A DNA stretch of 64,000 nucleotides from Novipirellula artificiosorum (GCF_007860135.1 NZ_SJPV01000009.1:124001-188000), one strand, 5' to 3'; positions 1 through 9,962 are shown, counted from the stretch's first letter. Numbers and translations: made by a program. Notes: generated from the letters alone by a model not told the origin.

Positions 1-1221
1 CTGCTTTGTAGTGGCGAAGCGCGCGGCATCTTGTTGGTTTGCCCGAAGCCGCTGGTGTCGAATTGGCTTCGCGAGTTCCACGTTTGGGCGCCGGAGATTC
101 CGGTCGCTGCCATTGAAGGCAGCGCTGCAAAACGCGACTTTCAGTGGCGTTCACCGAGCGTGCCGGTCAAGATCGCAAACTACGAATTGTTGATGCGAGA
201 CAAGGAAACGGTTCTCGAAAGTGGACTGCATTTTGACTTGGTCGTCCTTGACGAGGCCCAGCGAATCAAAAATCGCAACAGCACAACCAGTGAAATCGTG
301 CGGGCGATTCCGCGGACACGATCGTGGGCATTGACAGGCACTCCGGTCGAGAATTCCCCCGACGATTTGGTGGGAATCTTTGAGTTTTTGTCACCCGGGT
401 ATTTGCGTGCTGGCATGCCGATGCCGCAAATGGCCGCCGCTGCGAGAGAGTATATTCTGCGACGCACCAAAGACATGGTACTCAACGACATGCCGCCCAA
501 ATTGTACCGCGACGCGGAATTGGATTTGACAGCCGAGCAGTGGGCGACTTACGAATCGGCAGAATCGGAGGGCGTGATCCACTTGGAACAGCTCGACGAA
601 ATGCTGACGATCCAGCATGTGTTTGAGTTGGTCCTGCGGCTAAAACAAATCTGCAACTTTGACCCGGTCACCGGCAGCAGTTCAAAGTTGGAGCGATTGG
701 TGGCGGATATGGAAGAGGTCGCCGCGAGCGGAAAGAAGGCGATCGTGTTCAGCCAATGGGTCAAGAGCATTGACCAGATGCGTCCCGCACTGGAGCGATT
801 CGGTCCGGTCGAGTATCACGGCCGCATTCCGCACAAGCAACGCGAAGGGGTGATCGACAAATTCAAGAACGATCCGAACAGCCATGTGATCCTGATGAGC
901 TATGGAGCTGGCAGTGTTGGGTTGAACCTTCAGTTTTGCGAGTATGTCTTCTTGTTCGATCGTTGGTGGAACCCGGCGATCGAAGACCAAGCGATCAATC
1001 GGGCCCATCGGATTGGCGCGGCCGGAGCCGTGACCGTGACCCGGATGTTAGCCATGAACACCATCGAACAACGCATTGCCGATGTGTTGGCCCAAAAACG
1101 AGAGATGTTCGACGCCCTGTTTTCCGACCAAGCAGCCCCGGTTGCCGGCGGTGGGCTGAGCCGCGAAGAGATTTTTGGGTTGTTCGACTTGCGCGCGCCA
1201 TGCGGCAAGAAGGTTGCCTAA
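1..1221 (+). CDS. SNF2-family DEAD/DEAH helicase, C-terminal part (5' truncated by window)
   Basis: The frame is open from base 1, so the N-terminus with the Walker A motif lies upstream; 406 residues are visible. A DEAQ motif II stands near residues 84-87, followed by an LTGTP motif III. The second RecA lobe shows KAIVFSQW, a GSVGLNLQ stretch and the QAINRAHRIG motif VI. These are the marks of SNF2/Rad54-type ATP-dependent DNA translocases. The protein ends soon after a regular C-terminal helix with no extra domain. It is followed by about 190 bp in which I see no gene. The substrate cannot be told from sequence; bacterial relatives are usually annotated as HepA/SNF2 helicases. Confidence 0.93.
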   Translation: MLCSGEARGILLVCPKPLVSNWLREFHVWAPEIPVAAIEGSAAKRDFQWRSPSVPVKIANYELLMRDKETVLESGLHFDLVVLDEAQRIKNRNSTTSEIVRAIPRTRSWALTGTPVENSPDDLVGIFEFLSPGYLRAGMPMPQMAAAAREYILRRTKDMVLNDMPPKLYRDAELDLTAEQWATYESAESEGVIHLEQLDEMLTIQHVFELVLRLKQICNFDPVTGSSSKLERLVADMEEVAASGKKAIVFSQWVKSIDQMRPALERFGPVEYHGRIPHKQREGVIDKFKNDPNSHVILMSYGAGSVGLNLQFCEYVFLFDRWWNPAIEDQAINRAHRIGAAGAVTVTRMLAMNTIEQRIADVLAQKREMFDALFSDQAAPVAGGGLSREEIFGLFDLRAPCGKKVA

Positions 1222-1412
1222 CCCGGATGATTCGTTGGAGTGGACTCTACTTGGCATCGACGCGATGAATTCAGCAGTCTCATTAGGGGTTGGAGCTGGT
1301 TTGCATTTCCTACCCCGGATGCGCTATCCGCGATCCAGGGCTTATTGCTGAAATGCCTGCGGCATGAACGATAACCCAAATCTGTCCGTCATTTGCTTAA
1401 CGCCACCAAGGA

Positions 1413-4058
1413 TCAGTCCAGCTTGTCGACCCAACGGGTCCATGCGGCGACCGCTTCGTCGGAGAGATTCGGCTTGGGCAGGGTTGCTAACTTGGTACTG
1501 CCCGGCATGCCCGGGGTTTGCGCACGGACGGTCAATAGGCCATTGACGTTGATCTCAAAGCCAATCGATCGTGCGCGGCTTTCGCTTCCATGCGCTTCAT
1601 CGTCGATGGTAAAATCGTATCGACCGAGCGATTGCCAATCGTCTTGCTCAATGCCTGAAGACTCGACCAACGACAAGGCCATCTTTTCACGTCCTTCGCC
1701 AACCGTCAAACGACGGTTAGCGCGAGCTGGCAGCGGAGTGCTTTTCGGCAGGATTGGCAAAATGCGTCTGCGACCACGGCCATCTTCGACCAAAATTCCA
1801 ATGGTTTGGCTGGTGACCCCCAGTGGCGGCGTTGCAATCGTACTTCGACCGGGTAATTCCCCTGCCAAGCATGCAGCCGCTCCACGAGCCACGTCGCTGC
1901 GATCGACCGCTTGAACCGAGAGATTTTGGCGCAACCCACGAAGCACTTCATCACGAATTTCTTTGATACGAAGCAGTGGCCCCAGTGTGACAAGGGTATC
2001 GATTCGCCGCCGTGACATCCCGGCGGTCATGCAGGCGACTTTGATCGAACGTCGCAATCCTTCAAGCAACCCCTTGCATCGCGTAAGCCATTGACTACGG
2101 CGGATCGTGATCGGTTGTTTGGTTCCATGAATTTCAACTGTGATTTTGGCTGAGGGCAGAATCATCAACGCATTCATGGCGCTTTCACACGCGACCTGCA
2201 ACATCGGGGCTTGGGAAGTCTTTCGCGGATCGACGTTGAAGGCTTGCAGGTAGATGTCAGCGGCCAATTCCACTAATCTCTGCTGCCACGGCAAGGTACC
2301 GGTATTCCAATGTCCCGCGGTCGCCAACTGCTTGAGCCGGTTCGCATCTCGTTGAAAGACGGCCGTTTCGGTCGCTTGACCGGTCAGTCCGACAAACAGA
2401 ATGAATTGATCGGAGGAAGCTTCGACAATCGAGTGCCCACCCGATACGGCTGCGTCCGCCGCCGAAGGCTGTTCGGAATCGAGTGAATCAAATGCCGATT
2501 CCAGCAAGGCGGATTGGACCGCAGCGACGCTTCGATCGACCAAGCGGACCGACGAGAGCCCCGCGATTTGAGCCGCTTGCAGGACCGCTCGACGATGAAA
2601 TTGGTCGTAGCTTGCGGGGACCGTCAATGCAACCGCCGCCGGGGCAGCGTCGATCTCCCAAGCGTTTTGCGTCAGCTTTCGAATCATCATGCCCAGCAAA
2701 ACCTCGGGCGGACATTGCCGACCAGCGATTTCACGCTCGATGACCGGTTTGCCAATGTACATGGCGGCACAGTGGGCAAGGTTCCGCGCATTGGTCGTCC
2801 GGATCTTCATCGCCTCGTCACCATAAAACAACTCGTTGCCGTCACTCGACACGGCCATCCGGAACAACGATCGACCTCCGCCGCCTGCGGTCAATAAATT
2901 GACGCGTCCGGCCGGCGATGCTTCGGCAGCCGCAGAGAAGAACATGCCCAAATCAATCGCCATCACGTTGGCGACTTGGCCCGCAGTCGAACCACCGGCA
3001 AGTGTCGATCCGGTTTCACCAACCGGTTGTCGCATGCTGAATTCGGCAAGCCACTGCGGTTCGCTGGTCTTGTCGGCATACTCTCCCAAGTCCTCGATCA
3101 CTTCATCAAGTGATGCGTATCGCTCCTCAGGCGTCTTGGCCATCATGCGACGAAAGATATTGGCAAATTGCAAATCCACGTCGCGACGCATTTGCATCAA
3201 GTCAGGAATCTCGCCGTGCCGATGCCCATACACCTGTTCCAAATAGTCTCCGGCAAACGGTGGTTGAGCTGTCAGCAGGAAATACAGCGTTGCCCCAAGC
3301 GAATAGATATCGCTTCTCGGGTCGGCGGAATCGGGGTCTTCCAATTGCTCGGGTGCCATAAAGGGCAACGTACCGATCAGTCGTCCTTTGTTCGGTTTTT
3401 CTTCGACGGCCCTTTCGTCCGTGTCGTGCTTGATGATCAATCCAGCGGTGCTCAGACGCGCCAACCCCAGGTCAACGACTTTCACCGTGCCGTCGATCGA
3501 TCGCATCAGGTTCCCCGGCTTGACGTCACGATGGATGATACCGACACGATGAGCATGCAACAGTCCCATCGCGGCTTGACGAATCACCGAAGCCGCTTGA
3601 CCGACAGACATCGGACCGCTGCGCGACACCCAACGCGTCAACGTCATGCCATCGACATATTCCATCGCCAAGTAGTGGATGCCCTTGTCTTCACCCGCGT
3701 CGAAGGCAGCCACAATATTGGGGTGCAGCACTCGCGAGGCAGCTCGAATTTCGTCATAGAAACGGCTGACCGCTCGCGGGTCCTTCATCAATTGGCCTGG
3801 CAAGGTCTTGATCGCCACGATTCGCTGCATGCGAACGTGTTCGGCCAGATAAACCTGGCCCATGCCGCCAGCGCCGATCATTTCCTTAATCGCGTAGTCA
3901 CCCAGATGGTCGGGCATCGCCGGGACGGGAAACTCCGCCGTGACTTCGCCCGCGAAGTGAAAATCATCACCCGAACCATCCTCGAATTCTGCCGCGCGGG
4001 TCGGCAACTCCGGTGGAACCGTCGGATTGGATGAGGGCGATTCAGACACGTTCGACAA
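1413..4058 (-). CDS. Serine/threonine protein kinase fused to an Hsp70/actin-fold ATPase-like domain
   Basis: 881 residues. After about 50 acidic/Pro residues comes a Hanks-type kinase (about 53-330): Gly loop GAGGMG (62-67), AIK lysine K84, catalytic HRD (176-178), magnesium motif as DLG (196-198) instead of DFG, and APE (235-237). From about 366 the sequence MAIDLG starts a second domain resembling the Hsp70 nucleotide-binding fold: phosphate-1-like IDLG, a VPASYDQFHRRAVLQAA stretch, then RLVDRSVAAVQ, as in DnaK (VPAYF...AG, R-I-I-N-E-P-T-A-A). The C-terminal 130 residues resemble an Hsp70 substrate-domain beta region only loosely. No transmembrane segment is evident, so it is probably cytosolic. 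It stands alone, divergent from hemC. Kinase assignment is firm; the Hsp70-like part is inferred from motif order. Confidence 0.9.
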   Translation of the reverse strand: MSNVSESPSSNPTVPPELPTRAAEFEDGSGDDFHFAGEVTAEFPVPAMPDHLGDYAIKEMIGAGGMGQVYLAEHVRMQRIVAIKTLPGQLMKDPRAVSRFYDEIRAASRVLHPNIVAAFDAGEDKGIHYLAMEYVDGMTLTRWVSRSGPMSVGQAASVIRQAAMGLLHAHRVGIIHRDVKPGNLMRSIDGTVKVVDLGLARLSTAGLIIKHDTDERAVEEKPNKGRLIGTLPFMAPEQLEDPDSADPRSDIYSLGATLYFLLTAQPPFAGDYLEQVYGHRHGEIPDLMQMRRDVDLQFANIFRRMMAKTPEERYASLDEVIEDLGEYADKTSEPQWLAEFSMRQPVGETGSTLAGGSTAGQVANVMAIDLGMFFSAAAEASPAGRVNLLTAGGGGRSLFRMAVSSDGNELFYGDEAMKIRTTNARNLAHCAAMYIGKPVIEREIAGRQCPPEVLLGMMIRKLTQNAWEIDAAPAAVALTVPASYDQFHRRAVLQAAQIAGLSSVRLVDRSVAAVQSALLESAFDSLDSEQPSAADAAVSGGHSIVEASSDQFILFVGLTGQATETAVFQRDANRLKQLATAGHWNTGTLPWQQRLVELAADIYLQAFNVDPRKTSQAPMLQVACESAMNALMILPSAKITVEIHGTKQPITIRRSQWLTRCKGLLEGLRRSIKVACMTAGMSRRRIDTLVTLGPLLRIKEIRDEVLRGLRQNLSVQAVDRSDVARGAAACLAGELPGRSTIATPPLGVTSQTIGILVEDGRGRRRILPILPKSTPLPARANRRLTVGEGREKMALSLVESSGIEQDDWQSLGRYDFTIDDEAHGSESRARSIGFEINVNGLLTVRAQTPGMPGSTKLATLPKPNLSDEAVAAWTRWVDKLD

Positions 4059-4097
4059 GCAACGGAGAAAAGGGTTGAAAAAGGGGGCGAAACAGGA

Positions 4098-4158
4098 TGT
4101 CCGGGACCGTTTCTGTGAGGCACCCGCAGGGCCACTTTGAGGGAAACGGTCCCGGACA
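4098..4158. repeat. Long perfect inverted repeat (16-bp arms, 29-nt loop)
   Basis: Arms TGTCCGGGACCGTTTC (4098-4113) and its exact reverse complement (4143-4158) lie between the divergent kinase and hemC genes. It is not followed by a T-run, so a terminator role is weak. It may be a dispersed REP-like element or a regulatory palindrome. Confidence 0.7.
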
Positions 4159-4355
4159 CCTTATTTCCCCAACGCATTCTCGTATTATAGGCACTGCCGC
4201 GTCGAACCGTCTTTTGAATTCCGGTCACCGGCCGCACGAGAAGGGCGAAAACCGCCCGGATCAGCAAGGCGATGCCGATTGGCGCGGTTTTTTCGGATTC
4301 TTGATGTGTTTCCTCGCTGAGCATCCCCGTCGACCTCTTTTTTTGGAATACCAAA

Positions 4356-5336
4356 TTGTCCACCCAGCCACCGACTCCGCCATCCAGCGAACCGTGCTCC
4401 AGCCCCAGCCGGAGCGTTCGGATCGCGACGCGTTACAGCGCCTTGGCAATGTGGCAAGCCGAACATGTCGCGAATTTGCTTTCAAACGCGGGGGTGGCGA
4501 CGGAAATCGTCCCGTTGATCAGCAGCGGCGATACCGACATGCGGCCGATCGATGCGACTCGGCAAGTCGGCGTCTTCACCAAACGGATTCAGCAAGCGTT
4601 GATCGACAACGAAGCGGACATCGCGGTTCATTCCTTAAAGGACCTGCCCACCGAAGTCGACTCGCGGCTGACGTTGATTGCAGTTCCCCCACGAGAAGTG
4701 GTCAACGATTGTTTGGTTTCGCCCGCGCGATGGACACTCGATTCCTTGCCCGCAGGGGCCTGTATCGGCACCGGCAGCCGCCGGCGTGCCGCACAACTAA
4801 AGAATCGTCGTCCCGATTTGAACATTCAGCCCATTCGCGGCAACCTGCAAACTCGACTCGAAAAACTACAAACGGGGGACTTCGATGCCATCATGCTGGC
4901 CTCGGCCGGCTTGATGCGTCTCAAGATGGACTCGGTGCCTCGAGTCGAATTGTCGCTCGTCGAAATGATGCCTGCCCCCGGGCAAGGCGCTCTGGCGATC
5001 GAGGTGCGCAGCGATGCTACGGAGATACAAGCCGCGACGCAGTGCCTCAATGACCTTGCTACCCGAGCGGCCGTTACGGCCGAGCGATCCCTGCTCGCCA
5101 ATCTAAACGGCGGCTGCCTCGCACCCATCGCCGGCTACGCTCAAATCTTGGAAGGGCACCTGCGACTCGATGCCCTTGTCTTGTCGGTCGATGGCAGCAA
5201 GCGACTCGAGGACTCGCGGAGTATCCGATTCGATGAAAACCATTGGCAAACGTGCGCGGAAAGAATCGCAGCAGAAGCCACCGAAAATTTGGCCAGCCGA
5301 GGTGCACGAGAACTCATCGCGGAGGTCCGGCTGTAA
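4356..5336 (+). CDS. hemC: Hydroxymethylbilane synthase (porphobilinogen deaminase)
   Basis: 326 residues. It polymerises four porphobilinogen molecules into hydroxymethylbilane in tetrapyrrole (haem) synthesis in the cytoplasm. Family motifs are clear: IATRYSALAMWQA at the N-terminus, VHSLKDLPTE with the catalytic Asp, GTGSRRRAAQL, the substrate-binding RGNLQTRL, and NGGCLAPIAGYA, whose Cys holds the dipyrromethane cofactor. The only start upstream of the conserved core in this frame is TTG at 4356, with a weak GGAA about 8 nt before it. It is convergent with hrpB, 3 bp away. No other haem genes are in the window, which is common in planctomycetes where the pathway is scattered. Confidence 0.95.
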   Translation: MSTQPPTPPSSEPCSSPSRSVRIATRYSALAMWQAEHVANLLSNAGVATEIVPLISSGDTDMRPIDATRQVGVFTKRIQQALIDNEADIAVHSLKDLPTEVDSRLTLIAVPPREVVNDCLVSPARWTLDSLPAGACIGTGSRRRAAQLKNRRPDLNIQPIRGNLQTRLEKLQTGDFDAIMLASAGLMRLKMDSVPRVELSLVEMMPAPGQGALAIEVRSDATEIQAATQCLNDLATRAAVTAERSLLANLNGGCLAPIAGYAQILEGHLRLDALVLSVDGSKRLEDSRSIRFDENHWQTCAERIAAEATENLASRGARELIAEVRL

Positions 5337-5339
5337 AGT

Positions 5340-7946
5340 TCACCGCGGCTTCAATCCGTTTCGTGTGGCCTGGGCAATCAAGGGGTCTTCGGGCCAATGA
5401 TGTTTTGGGTATCGGCGACGCAAGTCTTTTCGCACGTTCGCGTAAGTGTGCTTCCAGAAACTGGCCAAGTCCTCTGAAATTTGTTGCGGTCGACCATTCG
5501 GGCCCAGCAGATGCAATTGAATCGGCACCTTTCCTGCTGCGATGCGTGGAGTTTCGCCCCACCCAAACAACTCTTGCAATCGCACTGCCATGATCGGAGG
5601 TTTCCCTTCTTGGTACTCAATTCGTATCGCGTTGCCACTCGGCACGATCAATCGCTCAGGAGCATGCTTGTCGATCCGTTGCAGAGCTGGATAGTCGAAC
5701 CGGCTTTTCAAATGTTCCAGCCAAGGCGCGGTTTGCAGCGATCGGATGGTGGTCCGGGACTGACACAGCTGAACCAACACGTCGTCAATCGCATCATCGT
5801 CGAGCCGTGGAAGATCGGCCTCAGGCATCCAGTGTGCAACAAAACGCACTCGAGTGACAAACGCGATGGCAGAACGTTGATTGTCATTCATCCATTCCCA
5901 AAGCATTGGCCGAGCGAATGTGGCGAGCTGTTCTGCAACCGCGGGACTCGGTTTGCACTCCAGCGGGGATTCGGTGAGTATCAAGTCATGAAAATAGTCG
6001 CGTCGCCGTGCGATCACCGCTTGGCGTGTCGGGTCGTAAAAGGGTTCGTCAACCGACTGCATCCAATCCTGACTGAGCCAATCCCGTTCGATGGGCGCCG
6101 CCATTCGGACGACGGCATCGGTTCCCTTGTCGTCGACATCGATACACACAAACAACTCCGAGGCCCCGATCCGATTGGCTGCGATCATACGTACCCCTCG
6201 ACCTCCAACCATCAAACCCTTATCGCTATCCCTACTGCGACGCTTGGCAACGCGATCGGGGTAGGCTAACAACAACGAGCGACGGAGCCGTTCTTCCTTT
6301 TCACCGAGCGCAATGGGTGCAACATCGCCGCGATCCTCCGATCCGGCACCAGAACGTGACGACGCCAGGATTCGCAACAATTGATCGGCAACACGTTGAA
6401 TGTTCTTCGTCGCTGCAACCAAAAGGTTCGCGACCGGTTTTCTCTGAAAGAACTGCTGCAGCGTTTCCACTTGGGAAGCCAAGTCCGAGGGAACGTTGCC
6501 GGAAACAAACGGCGTGCGTTCGGTCAACAGCGCCGCCGCAATGGCAGCGTCTTCGGCGACCTGTAAATCCTCCGCTGCAATCAGGAACCGAGCCACACGC
6601 GGGTGAACCGGCAAACGCAACATCCGGCTACCGATCGCTGTCAGTTTGTCCGCCGAGTCGATCGCACCGAGCCACGACAACAGCTGCTTTGCGCGGGCCA
6701 CGCTTTCGACCGCGGGAGGTGTCAACCAGGGAAAATCAAAGGGGTCGCGTTCGCCCCATGCGGCAAGCATCATCGCGGCGGCACTGAAATCGGCTCGCTG
6801 GATCTCGGGCAAGTCGTGCTTGGGTCGTGCAGCATGCGACGGCTTCGGCCAAAGACGCCACGCGGCCCCCGGCGCCGTTCGTCCTGCTCGGCCTGCTCGC
6901 TGCTCGGCAGAGGCCTGGGAAATGGGTTGCATGCGAAGACTCGGCATCCCCACCGCGGCGTTGAACGTCATCACTCGAGCCCATCCCGTGTCAATCACCG
7001 CCGTGACCCCGGGAATCGTCACCGAAGTTTCCGCCACGTTTGTCGCCAACACAATCTTGCGATGCTCCGACGGTGCCAAGACCGCGTCTTGGCTTTCCGC
7101 CGACAAATCACCATACAATTCATCAACCTGGAAATCCGACGCAATCCCTTGTGAATCGATTCGTTGGTGGACCCGTTTGATTTCGCCAACGCCAGGCAGA
7201 AAAACCAACACGTCCCCGCTGGTTTGGTCCAGCGCGTCGGGAAGCGTTTCGACGACGCTTTGTTCGATCGGCTGCCGTGATCGTGACGGTGTGTAATGAA
7301 CGTTGACGGGGAATGATCGACCTTGGCACTCCACACTGATGGGCGGAACCGACGACGAGCGAAGGAATTTCAGAAGTGGGGCCGGATCGAGTGTTGCCGA
7401 CATGATGATCAGATTCAACTCGGGACGCAGTGTCGAACGAATCCGATCGATCATGCCGAGCGTCAGATCGAGTTCGAGACTGCGTTCATGAAACTCGTCC
7501 AAGATCACGCAGCCCACATTTTCCAACAGCGGATCCTCCGCAAGCCGACGCAAAAGAATCCCCGGTGTGACGACCAACAATTTGGTTTGCGGCGAGGCAC
7601 AGCGATCGAAACGAACTTGGTAACCAACTTGTTGTCCAAGCTTCGAGCCGGTCAGATGGGCGATGCGACGGGCGGCACCCCGCGCAGCCAAGCGGCGTGG
7701 TTGAACCAACACAAGCTGACCGTCGGCAACGAGGCCCGCTTGCAGCAGCGAGATCGGAACCAGCGAGGTCTTGCCCGCACCGGGAGGCGCCTTAAGAATC
7801 ACGGGCGCCGATTTTCCAACGGCTTGAAGGATCGCGGGCAAAACGCCAGCAACCGGCAAGTCTTCGCTCCCAGGGTCATGCGGGTTTAACACACTACGCG
7901 CTGCGGATTCATGCAGGTCCAAGTCCCATCGCTCGTCGCCAAGCAC
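5340..7946 (-). CDS. hrpB: ATP-dependent RNA helicase HrpB (DExH-box)
   Basis: 868 residues, a little longer than the approximately 810 of E. coli HrpB. The motif APPGAGKT (53-60) is Walker A, DEFH (150-153) motif II, MSATLD motif III, and QRAGRAGRTAPG motif VI. Winged-helix and ratchet regions and the HrpB-specific C-terminal domain with LLGPNGRPQQ follow. The motif GPNGRP and the tail near YPKHHWPEDP are characteristic of HrpB rather than HrpA. The track start is GTG at 7946, which overlaps the 3' end of the DinB-like gene by 38 bp; a second GTG at 7892 would remove the overlap and still keep the conserved LPVAGVLPAI start. The role in bacteria is poorly known (RNA remodelling). Confidence 0.94.
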   Translation of the reverse strand: MLGDERWDLDLHESAARSVLNPHDPGSEDLPVAGVLPAILQAVGKSAPVILKAPPGAGKTSLVPISLLQAGLVADGQLVLVQPRRLAARGAARRIAHLTGSKLGQQVGYQVRFDRCASPQTKLLVVTPGILLRRLAEDPLLENVGCVILDEFHERSLELDLTLGMIDRIRSTLRPELNLIIMSATLDPAPLLKFLRSSSVPPISVECQGRSFPVNVHYTPSRSRQPIEQSVVETLPDALDQTSGDVLVFLPGVGEIKRVHQRIDSQGIASDFQVDELYGDLSAESQDAVLAPSEHRKIVLATNVAETSVTIPGVTAVIDTGWARVMTFNAAVGMPSLRMQPISQASAEQRAGRAGRTAPGAAWRLWPKPSHAARPKHDLPEIQRADFSAAAMMLAAWGERDPFDFPWLTPPAVESVARAKQLLSWLGAIDSADKLTAIGSRMLRLPVHPRVARFLIAAEDLQVAEDAAIAAALLTERTPFVSGNVPSDLASQVETLQQFFQRKPVANLLVAATKNIQRVADQLLRILASSRSGAGSEDRGDVAPIALGEKEERLRRSLLLAYPDRVAKRRSRDSDKGLMVGGRGVRMIAANRIGASELFVCIDVDDKGTDAVVRMAAPIERDWLSQDWMQSVDEPFYDPTRQAVIARRRDYFHDLILTESPLECKPSPAVAEQLATFARPMLWEWMNDNQRSAIAFVTRVRFVAHWMPEADLPRLDDDAIDDVLVQLCQSRTTIRSLQTAPWLEHLKSRFDYPALQRIDKHAPERLIVPSGNAIRIEYQEGKPPIMAVRLQELFGWGETPRIAAGKVPIQLHLLGPNGRPQQISEDLASFWKHTYANVRKDLRRRYPKHHWPEDPLIAQATRNGLKPR

Positions 7947-8433
7947 TGGTTTGCCCCATGTGCATCATGAAATGCCCGCCAACATAAAACCCCAACATCG
8001 CACCAGTCGTCGGAAATTGGCCACGCATCGCTTCGTTCGGGTTCGGTTTCATGAAGACCGAGTCGTCGGCCGCTTCGAGCGATTCGATCGCAGCCGTGTA
8101 ATTTTTGACCAGAGCTGCTACCACTTCGTCCATCGCCGGGTAGATCGTGCCATCGGCGTCATCAACGCATTTTGCATCTTTAGAAAATACCTTCTCGAAC
8201 GCGGCTGACGGCTGGTAGGGTGTCGCATCTCCCCCAACGGCTTCGATCACTCGGCAAGCATAAAGGCTGAGGTGCCCGTAGTTGAATGCGGCATGATTCG
8301 ACTCAATCGTGGTGCCATCGATCTTGGCGAACCTTGCGAACTGTTCCACCGTCACATCTTTGAGCAATCGGTCGGCATAGCCGAGACCTAGACGAGCCGA
8401 GGCGGCGATCATGGGGCCAATGTTGTTTTGCAT
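7909..8433 (-). CDS. DinB-like four-helix protein
   Basis: 174 residues from ATG at 8433, chosen because upstream residues look non-coding and an AAGGA lies about 12 nt before it. The helical pattern, a conserved His in FNYGHLSLYACR, and the end GGHFMMHMGQTSAWRRAMGLGPA match the DinB/YfiT superfamily, in which three His residues bind a divalent metal. Candidate ligands are in NYGHL and in HFMMHMGQ. Family members include thiol-dependent transferases, but the substrate here is unknown. The 3' end overlaps the probable start of hrpB on the same strand, so the two may be co-transcribed. Confidence 0.8.
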   Translation of the reverse strand: MQNNIGPMIAASARLGLGYADRLLKDVTVEQFARFAKIDGTTIESNHAAFNYGHLSLYACRVIEAVGGDATPYQPSAAFEKVFSKDAKCVDDADGTIYPAMDEVVAALVKNYTAAIESLEAADDSVFMKPNPNEAMRGQFPTTGAMLGFYVGGHFMMHMGQTSAWRRAMGLGPA

Positions 8434-8588
8434 GAGACGGTGTCCTTTAATCAGGGGCGTGGGGTGCGAATTTGACCATGGTAAAGAAACACCCTGGGAA
8501 TCGTCTAGCCGATGGCTATGTTTAAAGCGGACAGCGAAGTGACACGCCCCCCGATCGTTCTTACACACACAGACCACACCGCGACCCC

Positions 8589-9962
8589 ATGCCCTCATCG
8601 TCCCCCGTTTGTCCTATCGAGCGTCGTCCGATCGAGCCTGCGAACCGCGGACCCGAGATCGCTGATCCGGCAATCGCCAAGACCCCGGATCGGGACGAAG
8701 TGGAATCGGTTGTTCCACAGAACGACCGGCTTTACGATCGCGATTTCGTCATCGCATTGGTCAGCCAAACGTGTTTCGTGATGGCCAACACGTTGATGGC
8801 GCATTTTTCAAGATGGATTGAATTTCTCGGCGGCGATCTCCGCCAAGTCGGTCTGATCATGGGATCCGCTGCAATGCTAGGCTTGCTGCTGCGTCCATGG
8901 ATGGCTCAATGGATCAACCGCATCGGTGCGCGAGCCATGTGGGGTGTCGGCTACGGCGTATTTGCGATCAGTTCGCTATCCAATCTGTTCCTTCACGAGC
9001 TCGGCCCTGCCATCTACCTCACTCGCGGTGGTATCGTGCTTGGGGCCGCGATCGTATTCGCCAGCGGATTGACGTTTGTCTCACAAACGGCGCCTGCTCA
9101 TCGACGCACCGAAGCGATTGGAATCCTTGGCGTCGGTGGCTTTTTGGGCATGTTGCTCGGACCGGCGATTGGTGACATGTTTCTTGGCAGTGACGTTCGT
9201 CATCGCGTGGATTTTGTCTGGCTCTTCTCCGCTGCAACGATTGCCAACCTTCTTCCGGCTTGCTTGTTGTTGTTTCTGCATGCACCCCACAGCGTCGGCG
9301 ATCAACGACCTGCGAGGCTCCGTGAATTCTTCGCGACCGTCCGCGCGTATTGGCCCGGGACGATTCTGTTGGTCGATCTCGCGTTCGGTGTCTGCATCAC
9401 GGCGCCCCTGATCTTCGTGGCCAGCTTTGTCGATACCCTGCATTTACAGATCCCGGGCCTGTCGGTGATTGGTCTGTTTTTTTGGTGCTACGCGGGAGTG
9501 GCCATTGTGGTCCGGGTGGGGTTTCGCCGCTTACCGGATGTGGTAGGTCCCGATCGAGTTTTGTTGGTCGGCACCGTCTTCATGTCGCTTGGGATGTTCG
9601 CGTTCTCCGTTGTTTCCACCGAAAAACCTTGGCTGATCGTGATACCAGCCCTCCTCGGTGGCGTCGGTCACTCGTTGATGTTTCACACGATGGTCTCGTT
9701 GACGTTAATCCGGTTTCCTCGTAAAGCCCATGGAACCGGATCCACGTTGGCGCTCATGATGTTGGATTTAGGAACAATCCTCGGTGCCCCGATTTTGGGA
9801 CTGATCGGTCAATCGTTTGGCTTCGGTGTCCTGTTCGCCGCGATTGGTCTGTTTTGCCTGGGATCCGCAAGCGTCTATGCAATCTCGCGCAGGAGACATC
9901 GAACCCCTGTTGAACGTACTGGCCCGAAATCGATCGGATCGGATCAGCCACTGGTTGCTTGA
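8589..9962 (+). CDS. Major facilitator superfamily transporter
   Basis: 457 residues. After a hydrophilic N-terminus of about 50 residues, roughly twelve hydrophobic segments alternate with short loops, split into two six-helix halves by a cytoplasmic loop near HSVGDQRPARLREF. The loop between helices 2 and 3 has an Arg/Gly-containing MFS signature-like run (WINRIGARAMWGVG). Helix 5 contains GFLGMLLGPAIGD, the motif-C-like Gly/Pro pattern of drug and sugar exporters. Substrate cannot be predicted. It is convergent with the next gene, overlapping it by 19 bp at the 3' ends. The N-terminal tail may be shorter if translation starts at a later codon. Confidence 0.88.
   Translation: MPSSSPVCPIERRPIEPANRGPEIADPAIAKTPDRDEVESVVPQNDRLYDRDFVIALVSQTCFVMANTLMAHFSRWIEFLGGDLRQVGLIMGSAAMLGLLLRPWMAQWINRIGARAMWGVGYGVFAISSLSNLFLHELGPAIYLTRGGIVLGAAIVFASGLTFVSQTAPAHRRTEAIGILGVGGFLGMLLGPAIGDMFLGSDVRHRVDFVWLFSAATIANLLPACLLLFLHAPHSVGDQRPARLREFFATVRAYWPGTILLVDLAFGVCITAPLIFVASFVDTLHLQIPGLSVIGLFFWCYAGVAIVVRVGFRRLPDVVGPDRVLLVGTVFMSLGMFAFSVVSTEKPWLIVIPALLGGVGHSLMFHTMVSLTLIRFPRKAHGTGSTLALMMLDLGTILGAPILGLIGQSFGFGVLFAAIGLFCLGSASVYAISRRRHRTPVERTGPKSIGSDQPLVA

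Noticed and set aside
3168..4034. 288-codon plus-strand open frame
   Set aside because: Antisense to the kinase domain of the Hsp70 fusion.
4097..5053. 318-codon plus-strand open frame
   Set aside because: Overlaps hemC in another frame and shows no family motif.
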